A stretch of 40,170 bases of DNA from a bacterium (GCA_013823945.1 PNMZ01000011.1:1-40170), one strand, 5' to 3'. Shown: positions 6,976-16,020, numbered from the stretch's first letter. The notes: generated from the letters alone by a model not told the origin. Program-made: numbers and translations.

Positions 6976-7821
6976 ATGAAGACGCGCAGAATTGAAGCAG
7001 GGGTTGGAACCGGTGGTTTACATGAGTACCGTTGGGAACTTCTTGCAGAACCGGAAGGTCATCGAGTTTCGGTCGTTGGCGTCTGCGACATGGGGGTTTT
7101 GGGTAACGCAATATCGCGGCGAGATGGGATTGGTAGGGGGGTTGTTCTGGGGGATGAAGAGCGGTGGTTTGAACCGGGTGAACGGCTGGTTGGGGGTGCA
7201 GGTAGTTGGGCGGTGGGAGCAACTGGTTTTGGGGAAGGCGGCTTTCAGGTTTTTGGTGCAGGCGATGTTTTCGAGTTAGAGCGGCCGGCGGGGGCTTCGG
7301 AGATGGATGTGGATGGGGTTTCAACTTCAGGGATTGCGTATGGGTCGGTTGTGATTCGGGAATTGGAGGTAGGGGCAGTTTGGCGAGATGGTCAGTGCAT
7401 TGTTTGCGCCGACTTCATCCGGGTTTCGGCGGTGAGGCGTGATCAAGGTTATTTGGGGCGAAAAGGAGAGGGAGACTGGGAGGTTGGAGAGACCTCAGAC
7501 GGGTCTGTTGTGATGATTCGTGATGATGGAATTTTCCTGGTTGAGGGGTCGGGGGAAATGAAGGAACTTGGTGTTCGCGGATATCGTCGTTTGTCGGTTC
7601 TTGGGGTAGGTGGACGCGATCGCATTTTGGGATTTGGTGTCACAGAATCTGGGCTTGTTGAGCATTGGGTCTTTGAATTGGGGTTAGGGATAACGGTATT
7701 GACTGGTCAGCCGATTGGTGCCGGGGTTGTGATTGGCGAGATGGGGGGGATCGGGGCGGATGGGACGATGGTGGGGATTGCTCAGGATGGTTCTGAGCGA
7801 ATGATCGTACGGTTATTTTAG
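6976..7821 (+). CDS. Hypothetical protein with repeated Gly/Val-rich strand motifs
   Basis: The 281-residue product has no recognised family. It contains recurring units in which a 'D/S-G-x-A/G-x-G-x-V' turn is followed by a short strand and a Trp/Phe (for example around residues 45-65, 110-135 and 255-280), suggesting a beta-propeller or HAF-like repeat fold. No clear signal peptide is present; the start MKTRRIEAG is polar. Codon use in this frame is that of other + genes, which supports its being real, though a shorter overlapping frame (6992-7279) looks superficially possible for the first third. Its end overlaps the convergent regulator gene by nine bases. Confidence 0.6.
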   Translation: MKTRRIEAGVGTGGLHEYRWELLAEPEGHRVSVVGVCDMGVLGNAISRRDGIGRGVVLGDEERWFEPGERLVGGAGSWAVGATGFGEGGFQVFGAGDVFELERPAGASEMDVDGVSTSGIAYGSVVIRELEVGAVWRDGQCIVCADFIRVSAVRRDQGYLGRKGEGDWEVGETSDGSVVMIRDDGIFLVEGSGEMKELGVRGYRRLSVLGVGGRDRILGFGVTESGLVEHWVFELGLGITVLTGQPIGAGVVIGEMGGIGADGTMVGIAQDGSERMIVRLF

Positions 7822-8559
7822 GTTCGGGTGGTCGGCGAGAGCATCGAGAAAGTTTGTATGGGTGATGTCGAAAGCGAAGACACTGAGGGTGGCGGGTTGG
7901 CCGGGCGTTGCTTCTTCGTAGATACAGCGATCAAGAATTGTGCGCTCTTCTCCTCTTTTTGTGAGGATGCGATATTTCCTTTCCAGGCGGTGAGTACCGG
8001 ATTCGATTTGGGCGAGAGCTTCTGACCAAGCGGTGGCAAAATCGGCAGGGTGGAACAGCTGAGTGATTGGAACTTGATTGGTTGTGAAATCGGTGGGGCG
8101 GTAGCCAAAGAGTCGGACGGAATCGGACATGTAGAGACAGGGGTAGGGGGATTCGGCGAGGATGCGAAAGGCGAGAACGTTCCCTTTGATGACAATTGAG
8201 TTGAGTTCATCGGTGGGTTTGGCGTTTAGTTTCAAGCGGTTGACCTCTTGATAGAGTTGATTAATTTCTGTTTGTAGGATAGCGGAATTTTGGTTGACGA
8301 GTTGTTGGAGTTGCTTCCGTTCGGATTCGAGGGTTTCGATTTGAGATTTCAGGGCGTGGTTGGCTTCTGCGAGTTGGATTTTTGAGTTTTCATAGTGACG
8401 AGCAACGAGTCCGGCCCGATTATTCGTTCCAGACGACTCCCGCAATCTTCGCCAATGTCCTTCGACCGTTCTAGTGCTGATACAGAGTTGTTCAGCGATC
8501 TGTTTGTCGGTGAGTCCGGATGCAGCGAGAAGCAGTATTTCCTCTCCGCGACTTGCCAT
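7813..8559 (-). CDS. LuxR-type HTH and PAS-domain regulator
   Basis: The protein has 248 residues. Residues 1-55 form a LuxR/GerE-type helix-turn-helix (GEEILLLAASGLTDKQIAEQ, then STRTVEGHWRRLRE). Residues about 58-118 are a coiled coil (ALKSQIETLESERKQLQQL and onward), and residues about 122-240 form a PAS-like sensor domain (FRILAESPYPCLYMSDSVRL and VFAFDITHTN). The DNA-binding domain stands at the N-terminus, the reverse of most LuxR regulators where it is C-terminal. There is no receiver domain, so it is not a classical response regulator; an intracellular ligand or redox signal sensed by PAS is inferred. It is divergent from the M61 peptidase gene, with about 175 bases between them. Confidence 0.82.
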   Translation of the reverse strand: MASRGEEILLLAASGLTDKQIAEQLCISTRTVEGHWRRLRESSGTNNRAGLVARHYENSKIQLAEANHALKSQIETLESERKQLQQLVNQNSAILQTEINQLYQEVNRLKLNAKPTDELNSIVIKGNVLAFRILAESPYPCLYMSDSVRLFGYRPTDFTTNQVPITQLFHPADFATAWSEALAQIESGTHRLERKYRILTKRGEERTILDRCIYEEATPGQPATLSVFAFDITHTNFLDALADHPNLK

Positions 8560-8735
8560 ATGCTTGTCAGCTTCAACCAGTATAACAGTCAGGGTTTTGA
8601 ACGTTTGGATTGGGTTTCCACTAATCGGTTAAGTGTTCCCATTTTCAACAAAAAACTAGTAAACATGCGGGGATTCGTTGATATTTCGTTAATATGAATT
8701 TGCGTTTTGGGGGACTGTTGGTCTATCGTTGAGAA

Positions 8736-10502
8736 ATGCGATTTGCGATGAGTTCGGTTTTGGTAATTGCGCTAGCTGCGGTGGGAATGGCGCGGGTTGA
8801 TTACCGGGTTCGGATTGCTGAGGGTACGACCCATCTTGACGTTGAAATGGTGATTCCAAGTGATGGGAAACCCGTCGTTGTTCAGATTCCGAATTGGGCA
8901 CCAGGGAGTTACCGGTTAGTTGAGAGTTTTAAGTCAGTGAATGAGGTGACCGCTTTGAGGGCGAGTCGGAAAGTGGCGGTGAATCGGCTCGATGATAACA
9001 GTTGGGAAATTACGGGGGGGATGAGTGGAGACATCGTGCTGAGGTATCAGCGGGCGATGGGTTCGGCGATAGGGAATCGGCTGCACATGACTGGACCGGC
9101 GAACTTGATGTATGTGAAAGGTCGGGTCAAAGAGGATTGCACTTTGAAATTTGATCTTCCATCGGGTTGGCGTTCTACTTGCGGACTGGAGGTGAAGGGG
9201 GATGGCTATGTGGCTCCGGATTATGATGTCTTGATTGACAATCCGGTGACGATTGGGGTTTTTGAATCAGATTTTTATGAATTGAAGGGGGTGAAGCACG
9301 AGATTGCTTATTATGGTGGGGATGTTTCGCAAGTGAATCGGGCGGCGGTTATTGAGTATTGCAAGAAGATTACGTTGTTACAAGAAGATTTTTGGAGTGG
9401 GTTGCCTTTCAAGAAATATGTTTGGCACTTCACGGTGATGAATGCGGCGGATGGGGGTTGGGGGCTCGAGCATTTGAGCAGTACGACAATTGGGCTGGCC
9501 TCGGGATTGGGTCAAGGGACAGTGGGGGTAATGAACCACGAATATTTTCATGCTTGGAACGTGAAGCGGATTCGGAGTAAGGCTCTGGGGCCGTTCGATT
9601 ATCTGGTTTTGCCGAAGTCGGGTGCTTTGTGGATGTTAGAGGGGGTTACGGATTACTATGCTCATTTGTTGTTGTATCGGTACCAGGTTTACAACGAGGA
9701 TTACATGAAATCGCGCATCATTCGGAATGTCCGAACAACACGGGCCAATCCGGAGCGGATGAATGTTAGCCCTTATGACTCGAGTTATCGGGTGGGTGAG
9801 GCAGCGGGTGGCCGAGGGAATTCGGCGGGATTTGGGGTGAATTATTACAATACGGGTTGGGTTGTGGGGTTGTGTTTGGACATTGAGCTGCGGGACGCGA
9901 CCGATGGGAAGTATTCGTTTGATGATGTGCTTTATCAGCTTTGGGATGAATGCAAGGATGACCAAGCGGGGTTTGAGGAGCATCGGATTCGGGAGATCAT
10001 GGTGGCGATGGGGGGAGAGCGGATGGGGGTTGCTTATGACACTTGGGTGATGAAGCCGGGTGAGTTGCCGGTTGAGAAGCAGTTGGAGAAGATTGGGTAT
10101 CGATTTATTGAGACGGAGACGACTTTTGCGGACATGGGCTTCCCGGTGAGCTGGGGGACAGATGGACGGCTTTTGGTTTCTCGGGGGACGAGGGATCAGC
10201 AGTGGCGAGCGGGCGACGAAATTGTTGAAATGAATGGGATTGCTAAAGGAGCGGATGCTCACGCGACGGAGCATGTTTGGGAAGATTGGCGAGAGATGAT
10301 GAAGCCGGGCGTGACATTGAAGTTGAAAGTCAAGCGTGGCGAAGAGATTTTGGAGCGTACCGTTGAAGTGAAGGAGGGGAAGACGGTGGACACAGTTATT
10401 GAAGAGATCAAGGATGCTTCGGCTCGGGTGAAGACGTTGCGGGAGGGGTGGTTCCGGGGGCCGAAGAACGGGGGCAAGCCCGTGGTGGTTCCCGAAGGAT
10501 AG
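8736..10502 (+). CDS. M61-family metallopeptidase with C-terminal PDZ-like region
   Basis: This 588-residue protein has an N-terminal hydrophobic segment (about 5-19) ending near GMAR, probably a signal peptide. An N-terminal beta domain (20-190) contains IPNWAPGSYRL, typical of M61 enzymes. The thermolysin-like catalytic part follows, with HEYFH (268-272; His268, Glu269, His272) and third zinc ligand Glu302 in LEGVTDYYAH. Residues about 470-560 resemble a PDZ domain. Family members are glycyl aminopeptidases or related exopeptidases. Export and a role in degrading peptides outside the cytoplasm are inferred. Confidence 0.9.
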   Translation: MRFAMSSVLVIALAAVGMARVDYRVRIAEGTTHLDVEMVIPSDGKPVVVQIPNWAPGSYRLVESFKSVNEVTALRASRKVAVNRLDDNSWEITGGMSGDIVLRYQRAMGSAIGNRLHMTGPANLMYVKGRVKEDCTLKFDLPSGWRSTCGLEVKGDGYVAPDYDVLIDNPVTIGVFESDFYELKGVKHEIAYYGGDVSQVNRAAVIEYCKKITLLQEDFWSGLPFKKYVWHFTVMNAADGGWGLEHLSSTTIGLASGLGQGTVGVMNHEYFHAWNVKRIRSKALGPFDYLVLPKSGALWMLEGVTDYYAHLLLYRYQVYNEDYMKSRIIRNVRTTRANPERMNVSPYDSSYRVGEAAGGRGNSAGFGVNYYNTGWVVGLCLDIELRDATDGKYSFDDVLYQLWDECKDDQAGFEEHRIREIMVAMGGERMGVAYDTWVMKPGELPVEKQLEKIGYRFIETETTFADMGFPVSWGTDGRLLVSRGTRDQQWRAGDEIVEMNGIAKGADAHATEHVWEDWREMMKPGVTLKLKVKRGEEILERTVEVKEGKTVDTVIEEIKDASARVKTLREGWFRGPKNGGKPVVVPEG

Positions 10503-10609
10503 TTGCTTTATGCTCGGCCAATTTTAAGCAAATCCGGCAGAATTGCGGGGATTTGGGTGCCTGTTGCGTTCGGATGATTAGTGCCGCTTGAAGTACTCTT
10601 TGAGTTCTC

Positions 10610-11536
10610 ATGAATTGGATTAAATTAACTGGAGTTGGAGGAGCTACGGCTTTTATGGCGGTGGCCTTCGGGACGAATTTGGGGTCGGCGAACGACTTTA
10701 ACGGGGTCATTTTTGGCAACGTTTCGGCGCAAAGTGGCGAAAGCGACGGAGCGTTGGCGGTGGGAGGGAATTTCACTGTTCAGAACAATTATCAAGTGAG
10801 CATCAATGGTGCGGCGGCGAATCCCACTATTGGTGGTGCGACTAACCTCGGGCTTTATGTTGGAGGGAATGTTGGTGCGGGGCAGAATCCGGGTTCGCTC
10901 CAGGTGAATAATGGTCGGAACGCTTATGTAGGTGGATCGGTGACGGGCACGCCAACAATGAATGGCGGGACTTTGTTTACAAATTCGGGTCTGGTAACGC
11001 CGACATTTTTTGCTCAGCAGTTGAGTTACAGCACTTTTCAGTCCAGTTTGCTTGCTGGTTTGGGTGGTGGAGCGGTGAACACTTCAAATCCAAACAACTA
11101 CTCAATCACTTTGAGCAACGTGGGTGGTTTGAATGTGTTTGCGATCAATGGCGCTTTGTTGAGCGGCGGAAAGACGCTGGATGTCATTGGTGGGAACGGG
11201 ACGGAGACGATTGTGTTCAATGTTTCCGGTTCGACAGTGAATTGGGGGACGAACTTTAATGGTTCGACGACGCGGACGCTCTGGAATTTTTATGAGGCTA
11301 CGACCTTGAACGTGAACGAGCGATTGTTGCGCGGGAGTGCTTTAGCGGTGGGGGCGACAGTGAATCAGGGTCAGAACATTGATGGGACGTTGATCGCGAG
11401 TAATTTGAATGTGAGCAATGGAGCGGAGTTGCATTGGCACGAGTTTGAGGGAGTAACGCCAGTTCCGGAGCCTTTGACTTTGGTCGGGTTTGGGATTGCA
11501 TTGGTTGCGGTTCGCCGTCGGAAGCGGGCGGCGTAG
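10610..11536 (+). CDS. Choice-of-anchor A family protein with PEP-CTERM sorting signal
   Basis: The protein has 308 residues and a signal-like N-terminus (about 1-26). The segment FNGVIFGNVSAQSGESDGAL followed by AVGGNF is the start of the choice-of-anchor A domain, a beta-helical surface module. The C-terminus carries VPEP (Pro286-Glu287-Pro288), a hydrophobic helix and RRRKRAA, a complete PEP-CTERM signal processed by exosortase. No exosortase gene is in the window. It is thus probably an exported, envelope- or matrix-associated protein. It converges on another PEP-CTERM gene across a strong terminator. Confidence 0.88.
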   Translation: MNWIKLTGVGGATAFMAVAFGTNLGSANDFNGVIFGNVSAQSGESDGALAVGGNFTVQNNYQVSINGAAANPTIGGATNLGLYVGGNVGAGQNPGSLQVNNGRNAYVGGSVTGTPTMNGGTLFTNSGLVTPTFFAQQLSYSTFQSSLLAGLGGGAVNTSNPNNYSITLSNVGGLNVFAINGALLSGGKTLDVIGGNGTETIVFNVSGSTVNWGTNFNGSTTRTLWNFYEATTLNVNERLLRGSALAVGATVNQGQNIDGTLIASNLNVSNGAELHWHEFEGVTPVPEPLTLVGFGIALVAVRRRKRAA

Positions 11537-11556
11537 TTTTTACTGAGGTTTGAATG

Positions 11557-11592
11557 AAATGAGGCTCCCCTCGGTTGAGGGGAGCCTCATTT
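11557..11592. terminator. Bidirectional intrinsic terminator
   Basis: A perfect 16-bp stem (11557-11572 with 11577-11592) with the loop GGTT lies between two convergent PEP-CTERM genes. On - it is followed by T-rich sequence (TTTCATTC); on + by TTTG then TTTTC. Confidence 0.85.
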
Positions 11593-11614
11593 GTTTTCGC
11601 TGAGCGGTTTGGGC

Positions 11615-12703
11615 TTAGCTATTCTTGCGTCGTCGTCGGGCTGCGATTGCGGCGGCACCGGCGAGAACGATCATGGTAGCGGGTTCGGGAACGGCATCAA
11701 CGTTGACATCGAACGCCTGAATACCGTTGTTCGTGTTCAATGCATACAGAACCGCCGAGCCTCCATTGATCGCGCCCCACTTTACTTGGCCCACTCCGTT
11801 GCCGTTGGGGATCGGAGCACCAGTGGTGTTGTTCCCTTGAGCGACGAATACCGGGTTGAACGGATCTGTCATGTCAAGGACACGTACTCCGTTGTCTACA
11901 GTGTCGATAAAGGCCAGGAGGGCTCTACCATTTACGATTGCAAAATCCATGGGTCTTGACGATCCGGTTGGCGTTGGAGAAGAGTCGACAAGGACACCTG
12001 CTTGGATGTATCTAAATGTCGTGCCTTGAGTTCCAAAAATGTCTCCCGAATTTGCACCAAAGCTGATCCCAAATTTGAAGTCTCCGGTGGCGGTACCAGC
12101 TGGGTTGACATCAGTAGCAGCAAATGTATTGTCAAGCTGACGATATCCACCAGTTCCGGTACCAAAACCTGCGATAATTCTCAATGAATTACCGGAGCCA
12201 ATTACATCCAATGTATCCCCCAATCTCGGAGTACCTGATGCTGGTAGAACCGCACTGTAAACGTTTGATCCCGCAGCACCAATAGTTGCAGATCCAAATT
12301 CGTAAATCTTGAAGTTTGAGTTCTGTCCACTTGCGAGGTTTGCGACGTAAACTTTGCCGTCATCGGATACACCGACTGTACTCGCGGCGAAAGTGCCTCC
12401 AGAAATGCCTGCGTTTGACATGGTTCCGTTGAGTGCTCCGGTATTGGCATTCAACAAGTTGAGGTTCACACCACCTGAGCGATTCACAACGATCAGCTGA
12501 TTTGTAGCATTGTCATATGCAAATCCTCTCGTGAGGTTTGTGTTCCCACTGTCCAGAACAGTTGCACCAGCTTCAGCTCCGGTCAGCCAGCCATCCCCTC
12601 CACCGAAAGATGCTTTGGCAGTCAAGGTCACTTGAGCTTGAGCACCAGCGACGAGGGTCATGAGGGCGATGACGCCCAGCGAATTGAGGGTTTTCCTTCT
12701 CAT
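11615..12703 (-). CDS. PEP-CTERM protein with repeat-rich beta domain
   Basis: Starting at the ATG at 12703 the product has 362 residues; an ATG at 12718 would add five. The later ATG is preferred because GGTGA lies eight bases before it and it gives a normal signal peptide (MRRKTLNSLG, hydrophobic core, AQAQ). The body is rich in Gly, Asn, Thr and Ser with strand-like units such as GVSDDGKVYVANL and GVRVLDMTDPFNPVFVAQG, resembling a beta-propeller (DUF4623/NHL-like). The end has VPEP (Pro339-Glu340-Pro341), a hydrophobic helix and ARRRRKNS. Codon use is mixed rather than C/A-ended as in other - genes, which may reflect high expression or later arrival. Confidence 0.85.
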   Translation of the reverse strand: MRRKTLNSLGVIALMTLVAGAQAQVTLTAKASFGGGDGWLTGAEAGATVLDSGNTNLTRGFAYDNATNQLIVVNRSGGVNLNLLNANTGALNGTMSNAGISGGTFAASTVGVSDDGKVYVANLASGQNSNFKIYEFGSATIGAAGSNVYSAVLPASGTPRLGDTLDVIGSGNSLRIIAGFGTGTGGYRQLDNTFAATDVNPAGTATGDFKFGISFGANSGDIFGTQGTTFRYIQAGVLVDSSPTPTGSSRPMDFAIVNGRALLAFIDTVDNGVRVLDMTDPFNPVFVAQGNNTTGAPIPNGNGVGQVKWGAINGGSAVLYALNTNNGIQAFDVNVDAVPEPATMIVLAGAAAIAARRRRKNS

Positions 12704-12878
12704 TTTGCAAATCACCATTGATCCGCGCGAGGGGCATCCAATGACACCGGGATCGCTTCGTTGCGGACTGCCTTAACTATAACTGATGAGGCATGGGATT
12801 GCCACAGTAGAAATACTGGCTAGGGCGTTTGTTAACGAATTTCCGAATGTTTAACGGGGATACGGGTATAGATTTGTT

Positions 12879-13826
12879 ATGTTGAGCACGATTTGCGCGG
12901 CAATGGTCCTTATGAATCCCGGTTCTGGTGAGGTTTTAGCCCCAGAACTGAGCGTTTTGAAGAAGCAGATGGACGAGGTGGCGGCGGGATTTAGGGGGCG
13001 GCTGGGCTATCACGTGATTGATTTGAAGACGGGGCGGCGGTTTGGCTTTCGGGACGAGGAACGGTATCCGAGTGCGAGCACGATCAAGACAGTTGTGATG
13101 ATTGAGTTGTTCAACCAGATTGAGGAGGGGAAGATGAGCTTTGAGGACAAGCTGGATGTTCCTCCGGTGGGCCAGCGGAACCCGAGTATGTGGACGGCGC
13201 ACTTGATTGAGGGGACGAAGGTGAATTTGGATGGTTTGAATTCGCTGATGATGAACGTGAGTGACAATACGGCGACGGTGATGCTGTCGCAGCATGTGGG
13301 GATTCAGAACATTGAGAAACGGATGTTGGGCTGGGGATTTGAGAATACGGCTTGTACGATTCGGACGGCGGGGAAGGGGGAGCGATTGGAGCGGCTGTAT
13401 CAGACTTTTGCAAATATGGGAGTGACGAGCCCGGTGGAGATGGCTTCGATTTTGAAGCTGATTCATGATGGGAAAGCGGCGAGTCCGGCGGCTTGCGAGA
13501 AGATGATTCGGATTATGAGTAGCCAGTATTGGGATGACTTTATAGATTGGAGCGTGCCGAGTGATGTTGTGATTGCGAGCAAGGTGGGGGCATTGCAGCG
13601 GAGTCGGAGTGATTCGGCGATTGTTTATGGGCCGAGGCCGTACATTTTGACGGTTTATACGGACAATGCGACGGATCGGAGTTGGGGGTTTGATTGCGAG
13701 GGGCACGTCGCGATTCGGAAGCTGGGGGGGTTGGCTTGGAATGGGATGAATCCGGGACGGTCGTACCATCCGAAAGAGGGGGCAAAGAAGTGGGCACCGA
13801 CAGGGGGCGGAGTTGAAGACAGCTGA
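12879..13826 (+). CDS. Class A beta-lactamase-like serine hydrolase
   Basis: The 315-residue protein has a short hydrophobic N-terminus. Active-site marks of the class A beta-lactamase/PBP-like fold are visible: S-T-I-K at 67-70 (nucleophile Ser67, Lys70), S-D-N at 128-130, and K-V-G at 235-237 where K-T/S-G is usual, followed by the expected SDSAIV strand. The omega loop (about 150-183, ending NMGVTSPVEMA) shows no obvious E-x-x-x-N motif holding the deacylating glutamate, so true beta-lactam resistance is doubtful. Such relatives are often cell-wall-related or of unknown function. It precedes the sigma-factor gene by about 130 bases on the same strand. Confidence 0.8.
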   Translation: MLSTICAAMVLMNPGSGEVLAPELSVLKKQMDEVAAGFRGRLGYHVIDLKTGRRFGFRDEERYPSASTIKTVVMIELFNQIEEGKMSFEDKLDVPPVGQRNPSMWTAHLIEGTKVNLDGLNSLMMNVSDNTATVMLSQHVGIQNIEKRMLGWGFENTACTIRTAGKGERLERLYQTFANMGVTSPVEMASILKLIHDGKAASPAACEKMIRIMSSQYWDDFIDWSVPSDVVIASKVGALQRSRSDSAIVYGPRPYILTVYTDNATDRSWGFDCEGHVAIRKLGGLAWNGMNPGRSYHPKEGAKKWAPTGGGVEDS

Positions 13827-13958
13827 AAGTATGTTCCCTTTGGGTCGGCGACGAACGGAGTTTACGAAACGGTGCGTCTAATAAAGGACCCAGTCGCGGA
13901 ACTGAATCCGGGGAATTGGTGTTTCAGTATTCATACCGAGAAGGAGATGAAAGACAGC

Positions 13959-14549
13959 ATGGCCACATTTGAAGTATCGCAGCCGATGGAATCAGAATTC
14001 CAATCCTTGATGGAGCGCAGCTACAAAAAGGTTTTTAATTTGGCTTATCGGCTGAGCGGGAATCGGAATGATGCAGAAGATTTGACGCAAGAAGCGTTTT
14101 ATCGGGCGTATCGAAAATTTGACACTTTTCAGGGAGACCGTCCGTTTGAGAACTGGATTTTTCGGATTGTGACGCGGTTGTTCTTGGACATGAAGCGTGC
14201 TCGGGGACGCCGAGTTCAGACGGTGAGTACGGATGCTCCTTTGCGAGCCGATGGGTATGACGATACGGTGAGCTTTGAGGCACCGGATGATCGTCCGACT
14301 CCAGTTCAGGCTTTGCTTGGCGAAGCTTTGAGCGAGGAGATGGAGCACGGACTGAAGCATTTGTCGGATGAACAGCGGGAGTTGGTCTGGCTGGCGGATG
14401 TGGAAGGTGTTCCTTATAACGAGATTGCGGAGAAGTTCCAGACTCCGGTCGGAACGATTCGGAGCCGATTGCACCGGGCGCACAAGCAGTTGCGCCGAGT
14501 GATTGAGCAGATTCGGAATAAGAATCACGTATGCGAAGGGATGGCTTAA
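13959..14549 (+). CDS. RNA polymerase ECF-type sigma factor
   Basis: The product is 196 residues from ATG 13959. This start is chosen because an AAGGAGATGA sequence ends eight bases before it; upstream in-frame starts lie in atypical sequence. Region sigma2 is seen in NLAYRLSGNRNDAEDLTQEA and ENWIFRIVTRLFLDMKRARG. Region sigma4 is seen in HLSDEQRELVWLADVEGVPY and VGTIRSRLHRAHKQLRR. The layout is that of extracytoplasmic-function sigma factors. No anti-sigma gene follows, since a terminator and a small lipoprotein come next. A GGAACT box at 13896-13901 upstream could reflect autoregulation, but this is weak. Confidence 0.92.
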   Translation: MATFEVSQPMESEFQSLMERSYKKVFNLAYRLSGNRNDAEDLTQEAFYRAYRKFDTFQGDRPFENWIFRIVTRLFLDMKRARGRRVQTVSTDAPLRADGYDDTVSFEAPDDRPTPVQALLGEALSEEMEHGLKHLSDEQRELVWLADVEGVPYNEIAEKFQTPVGTIRSRLHRAHKQLRRVIEQIRNKNHVCEGMA

Positions 14550-14585
14550 CGCTCTTTCTTTTCAGATGGTGAATGCATGAAAGGG

Positions 14586-14619
14586 TCCCCTTGTCAATGG
14601 TGATGGGGGGATTTTTTTT
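14586..14619 (+). terminator. Intrinsic terminator after the sigma-factor gene
   Basis: TCCCC (14586-14590) pairs with GGGGA around a loop that can pair further (GTCA/TGAT), followed by eight T at 14612-14619. Confidence 0.7.
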
Positions 14620-14641
14620 GCTCGGGGTGTAAAATTTTAAG

Positions 14642-15076
14642 ATGAAAATTTGGATCGGGGTTTTGGGCTGTGCGTTTTTGGCAGGATGTGGAGGGTTGGG
14701 AGATGACCGGAATGAAGTTCGGGCGACTTTGACCGGGAGTTTGACGCCGAGCTTTGGGGTGAGTGTGGATACTTATGACTCGGGGAGTACTACGGCGAAG
14801 GAGTGTCGGGATGACCGAGGGGAGGATTGGTGCAGTGTGACGACCCAAGCAGACTACAAGGAGGTTCGTTTTTATTCCAATGAGCCGGGGTATTCGCACG
14901 AGGAGTATGAGATTTATGTTCGGAACAATGACACGGTGAGCGGGGTGATCCGGGTGAGGGTGGGGACGCGGGGGATACGGGTTGTGGATCGGACGGTGAC
15001 GATTGCGGCGCGGCAGAAGGTTTTGGTAGGATATGTGGATCGGGACGGGAATTTTGATGGACGGAACGGGTTCTAA
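14642..15076 (+). CDS. Small lipoprotein of unknown function
   Basis: The protein has 144 residues. It starts MKIWIGVLGC and has the lipobox LAGC (13-16), so Cys16 would be lipidated after cleavage by signal peptidase II. The mature part is polar with two further cysteines in KECRDDRGEDWCS, which may form a disulfide, then a strand-rich end (YEIYVRNNDTVSGVIRVRVG). I do not recognise a family. It stands alone between two terminators, so it is probably its own transcription unit. Confidence 0.75.
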   Translation: MKIWIGVLGCAFLAGCGGLGDDRNEVRATLTGSLTPSFGVSVDTYDSGSTTAKECRDDRGEDWCSVTTQADYKEVRFYSNEPGYSHEEYEIYVRNNDTVSGVIRVRVGTRGIRVVDRTVTIAARQKVLVGYVDRDGNFDGRNGF

Positions 15077-15080
15077 AATG

Positions 15081-15119
15081 AAAACCGCCTCATTGTTGCT
15101 GGAATGAGGCGGTTTTTTT
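15081..15119. terminator. Bidirectional intrinsic terminator
   Basis: AAAACCGCCTCATT (15081-15094) pairs perfectly with AATGAGGCGGTTTT (15103-15116), and a T-run ends at 15119. It closes the lipoprotein gene on + and the ATP synthase operon on -, directly after the gamma gene. Confidence 0.9.
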
Positions 15120-15135
15120 CTCCTTGAGTGGTTTG

Positions 15136-16005
15136 TTAACTCTTGAGAGCTTCGGCACCGGCGACGATTTCGAGGATTTCGGTGGTGATGGCGGCTTGCC
15201 GTACTCGGTTTGCGGTGAGGGTGAGTTCGCCGATCATTTTTCCGGCGTTATCGGTGGCGGATGACATTGCAGTCATTCGGGAACCGTGTTCGGACGCGGA
15301 GCTTTCGAGAAGCGCTTGATAGGTGACGGTAAGGAGATATTTGGGGAGAAGGAGGGTGAGCAGGTCTTCGGGTTTGGGTTCGAAGGCGTACTCTTTGCCT
15401 TGAGCGGCGGCTTCGCCTTCTTCCAGTTGAGGCGGCTCGATGGGGAGAAGCTGAATGACTTTGGGTTCTTGGCGGATTGCGCTAATGAACTTGCTGTAGC
15501 AGAGGTAGACGGCATCGACTTCGCCGTTGGTGAACATTTCGCTGATGGTGTTGGTGAGGGTGACAGCATCAGAGAGATCGGCCCCGGCGGTGGGGACGGT
15601 GAATGCGTGGCTGACTTCGTATCCGCGCTTGCTGAAGAAGAGGTTGCCTTTTTTACCGACACTGACCAGGGTTTTCTCGGTGGATTGAGTGTCGAGCCAG
15701 CGTTGGGCGGTTTTAAGAAGGTTGGTGTTGTAGGAGCCGCATAGTCCTCGTTCGGCGGTGATAAGGACGAGAGCGACCTTCTTGACGTTGGGTCTTCGGT
15801 CGAGGAGGGGATGGGGTGGAAGTTCTCCGGCACCGCCAACGCTCAAGATAAATTCGTACATTTTTTCGCTGTATGGGCGCGCTTCTTCGACTCGGTTTTT
15901 GGCTTTGGTGAGTCGAGCAGCGGCAACCAGTTTCATCGCCCGGGTGATGGACTGAGTGTTTTTTGCCGCACGGATGCGTTGTCGAATTTGCTTGAGCGTT
16001 GCCAT
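15136..16005 (-). CDS. atpG: F1 ATP synthase gamma subunit
   Basis: The product is 289 residues, normal for the family. The N-terminal helix ATLKQIRQRIRAAKNTQSIT with TRAMKLVAAARL, and the C-terminal GKMIGELTLTANRVRQAAIT with TTEILEIVAGAEAL, form the coiled shaft that rotates inside the alpha3beta3 ring. It follows atpA by 15 bases and is the last gene of the operon, because a strong terminator lies immediately downstream. In most bacteria atpD and atpC come next; here they do not. Confidence 0.96.
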   Translation of the reverse strand: MATLKQIRQRIRAAKNTQSITRAMKLVAAARLTKAKNRVEEARPYSEKMYEFILSVGGAGELPPHPLLDRRPNVKKVALVLITAERGLCGSYNTNLLKTAQRWLDTQSTEKTLVSVGKKGNLFFSKRGYEVSHAFTVPTAGADLSDAVTLTNTISEMFTNGEVDAVYLCYSKFISAIRQEPKVIQLLPIEPPQLEEGEAAAQGKEYAFEPKPEDLLTLLLPKYLLTVTYQALLESSASEHGSRMTAMSSATDNAGKMIGELTLTANRVRQAAITTEILEIVAGAEALKS

Positions 16006-16020
16006 TCTCGGTGTTTGTTA

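Noticed and set aside
13872..13958. Longer N-terminus for the sigma factor
   Set aside because: The added 29 residues are not sigma-like and the ribosome-binding site fits the ATG at 13959.
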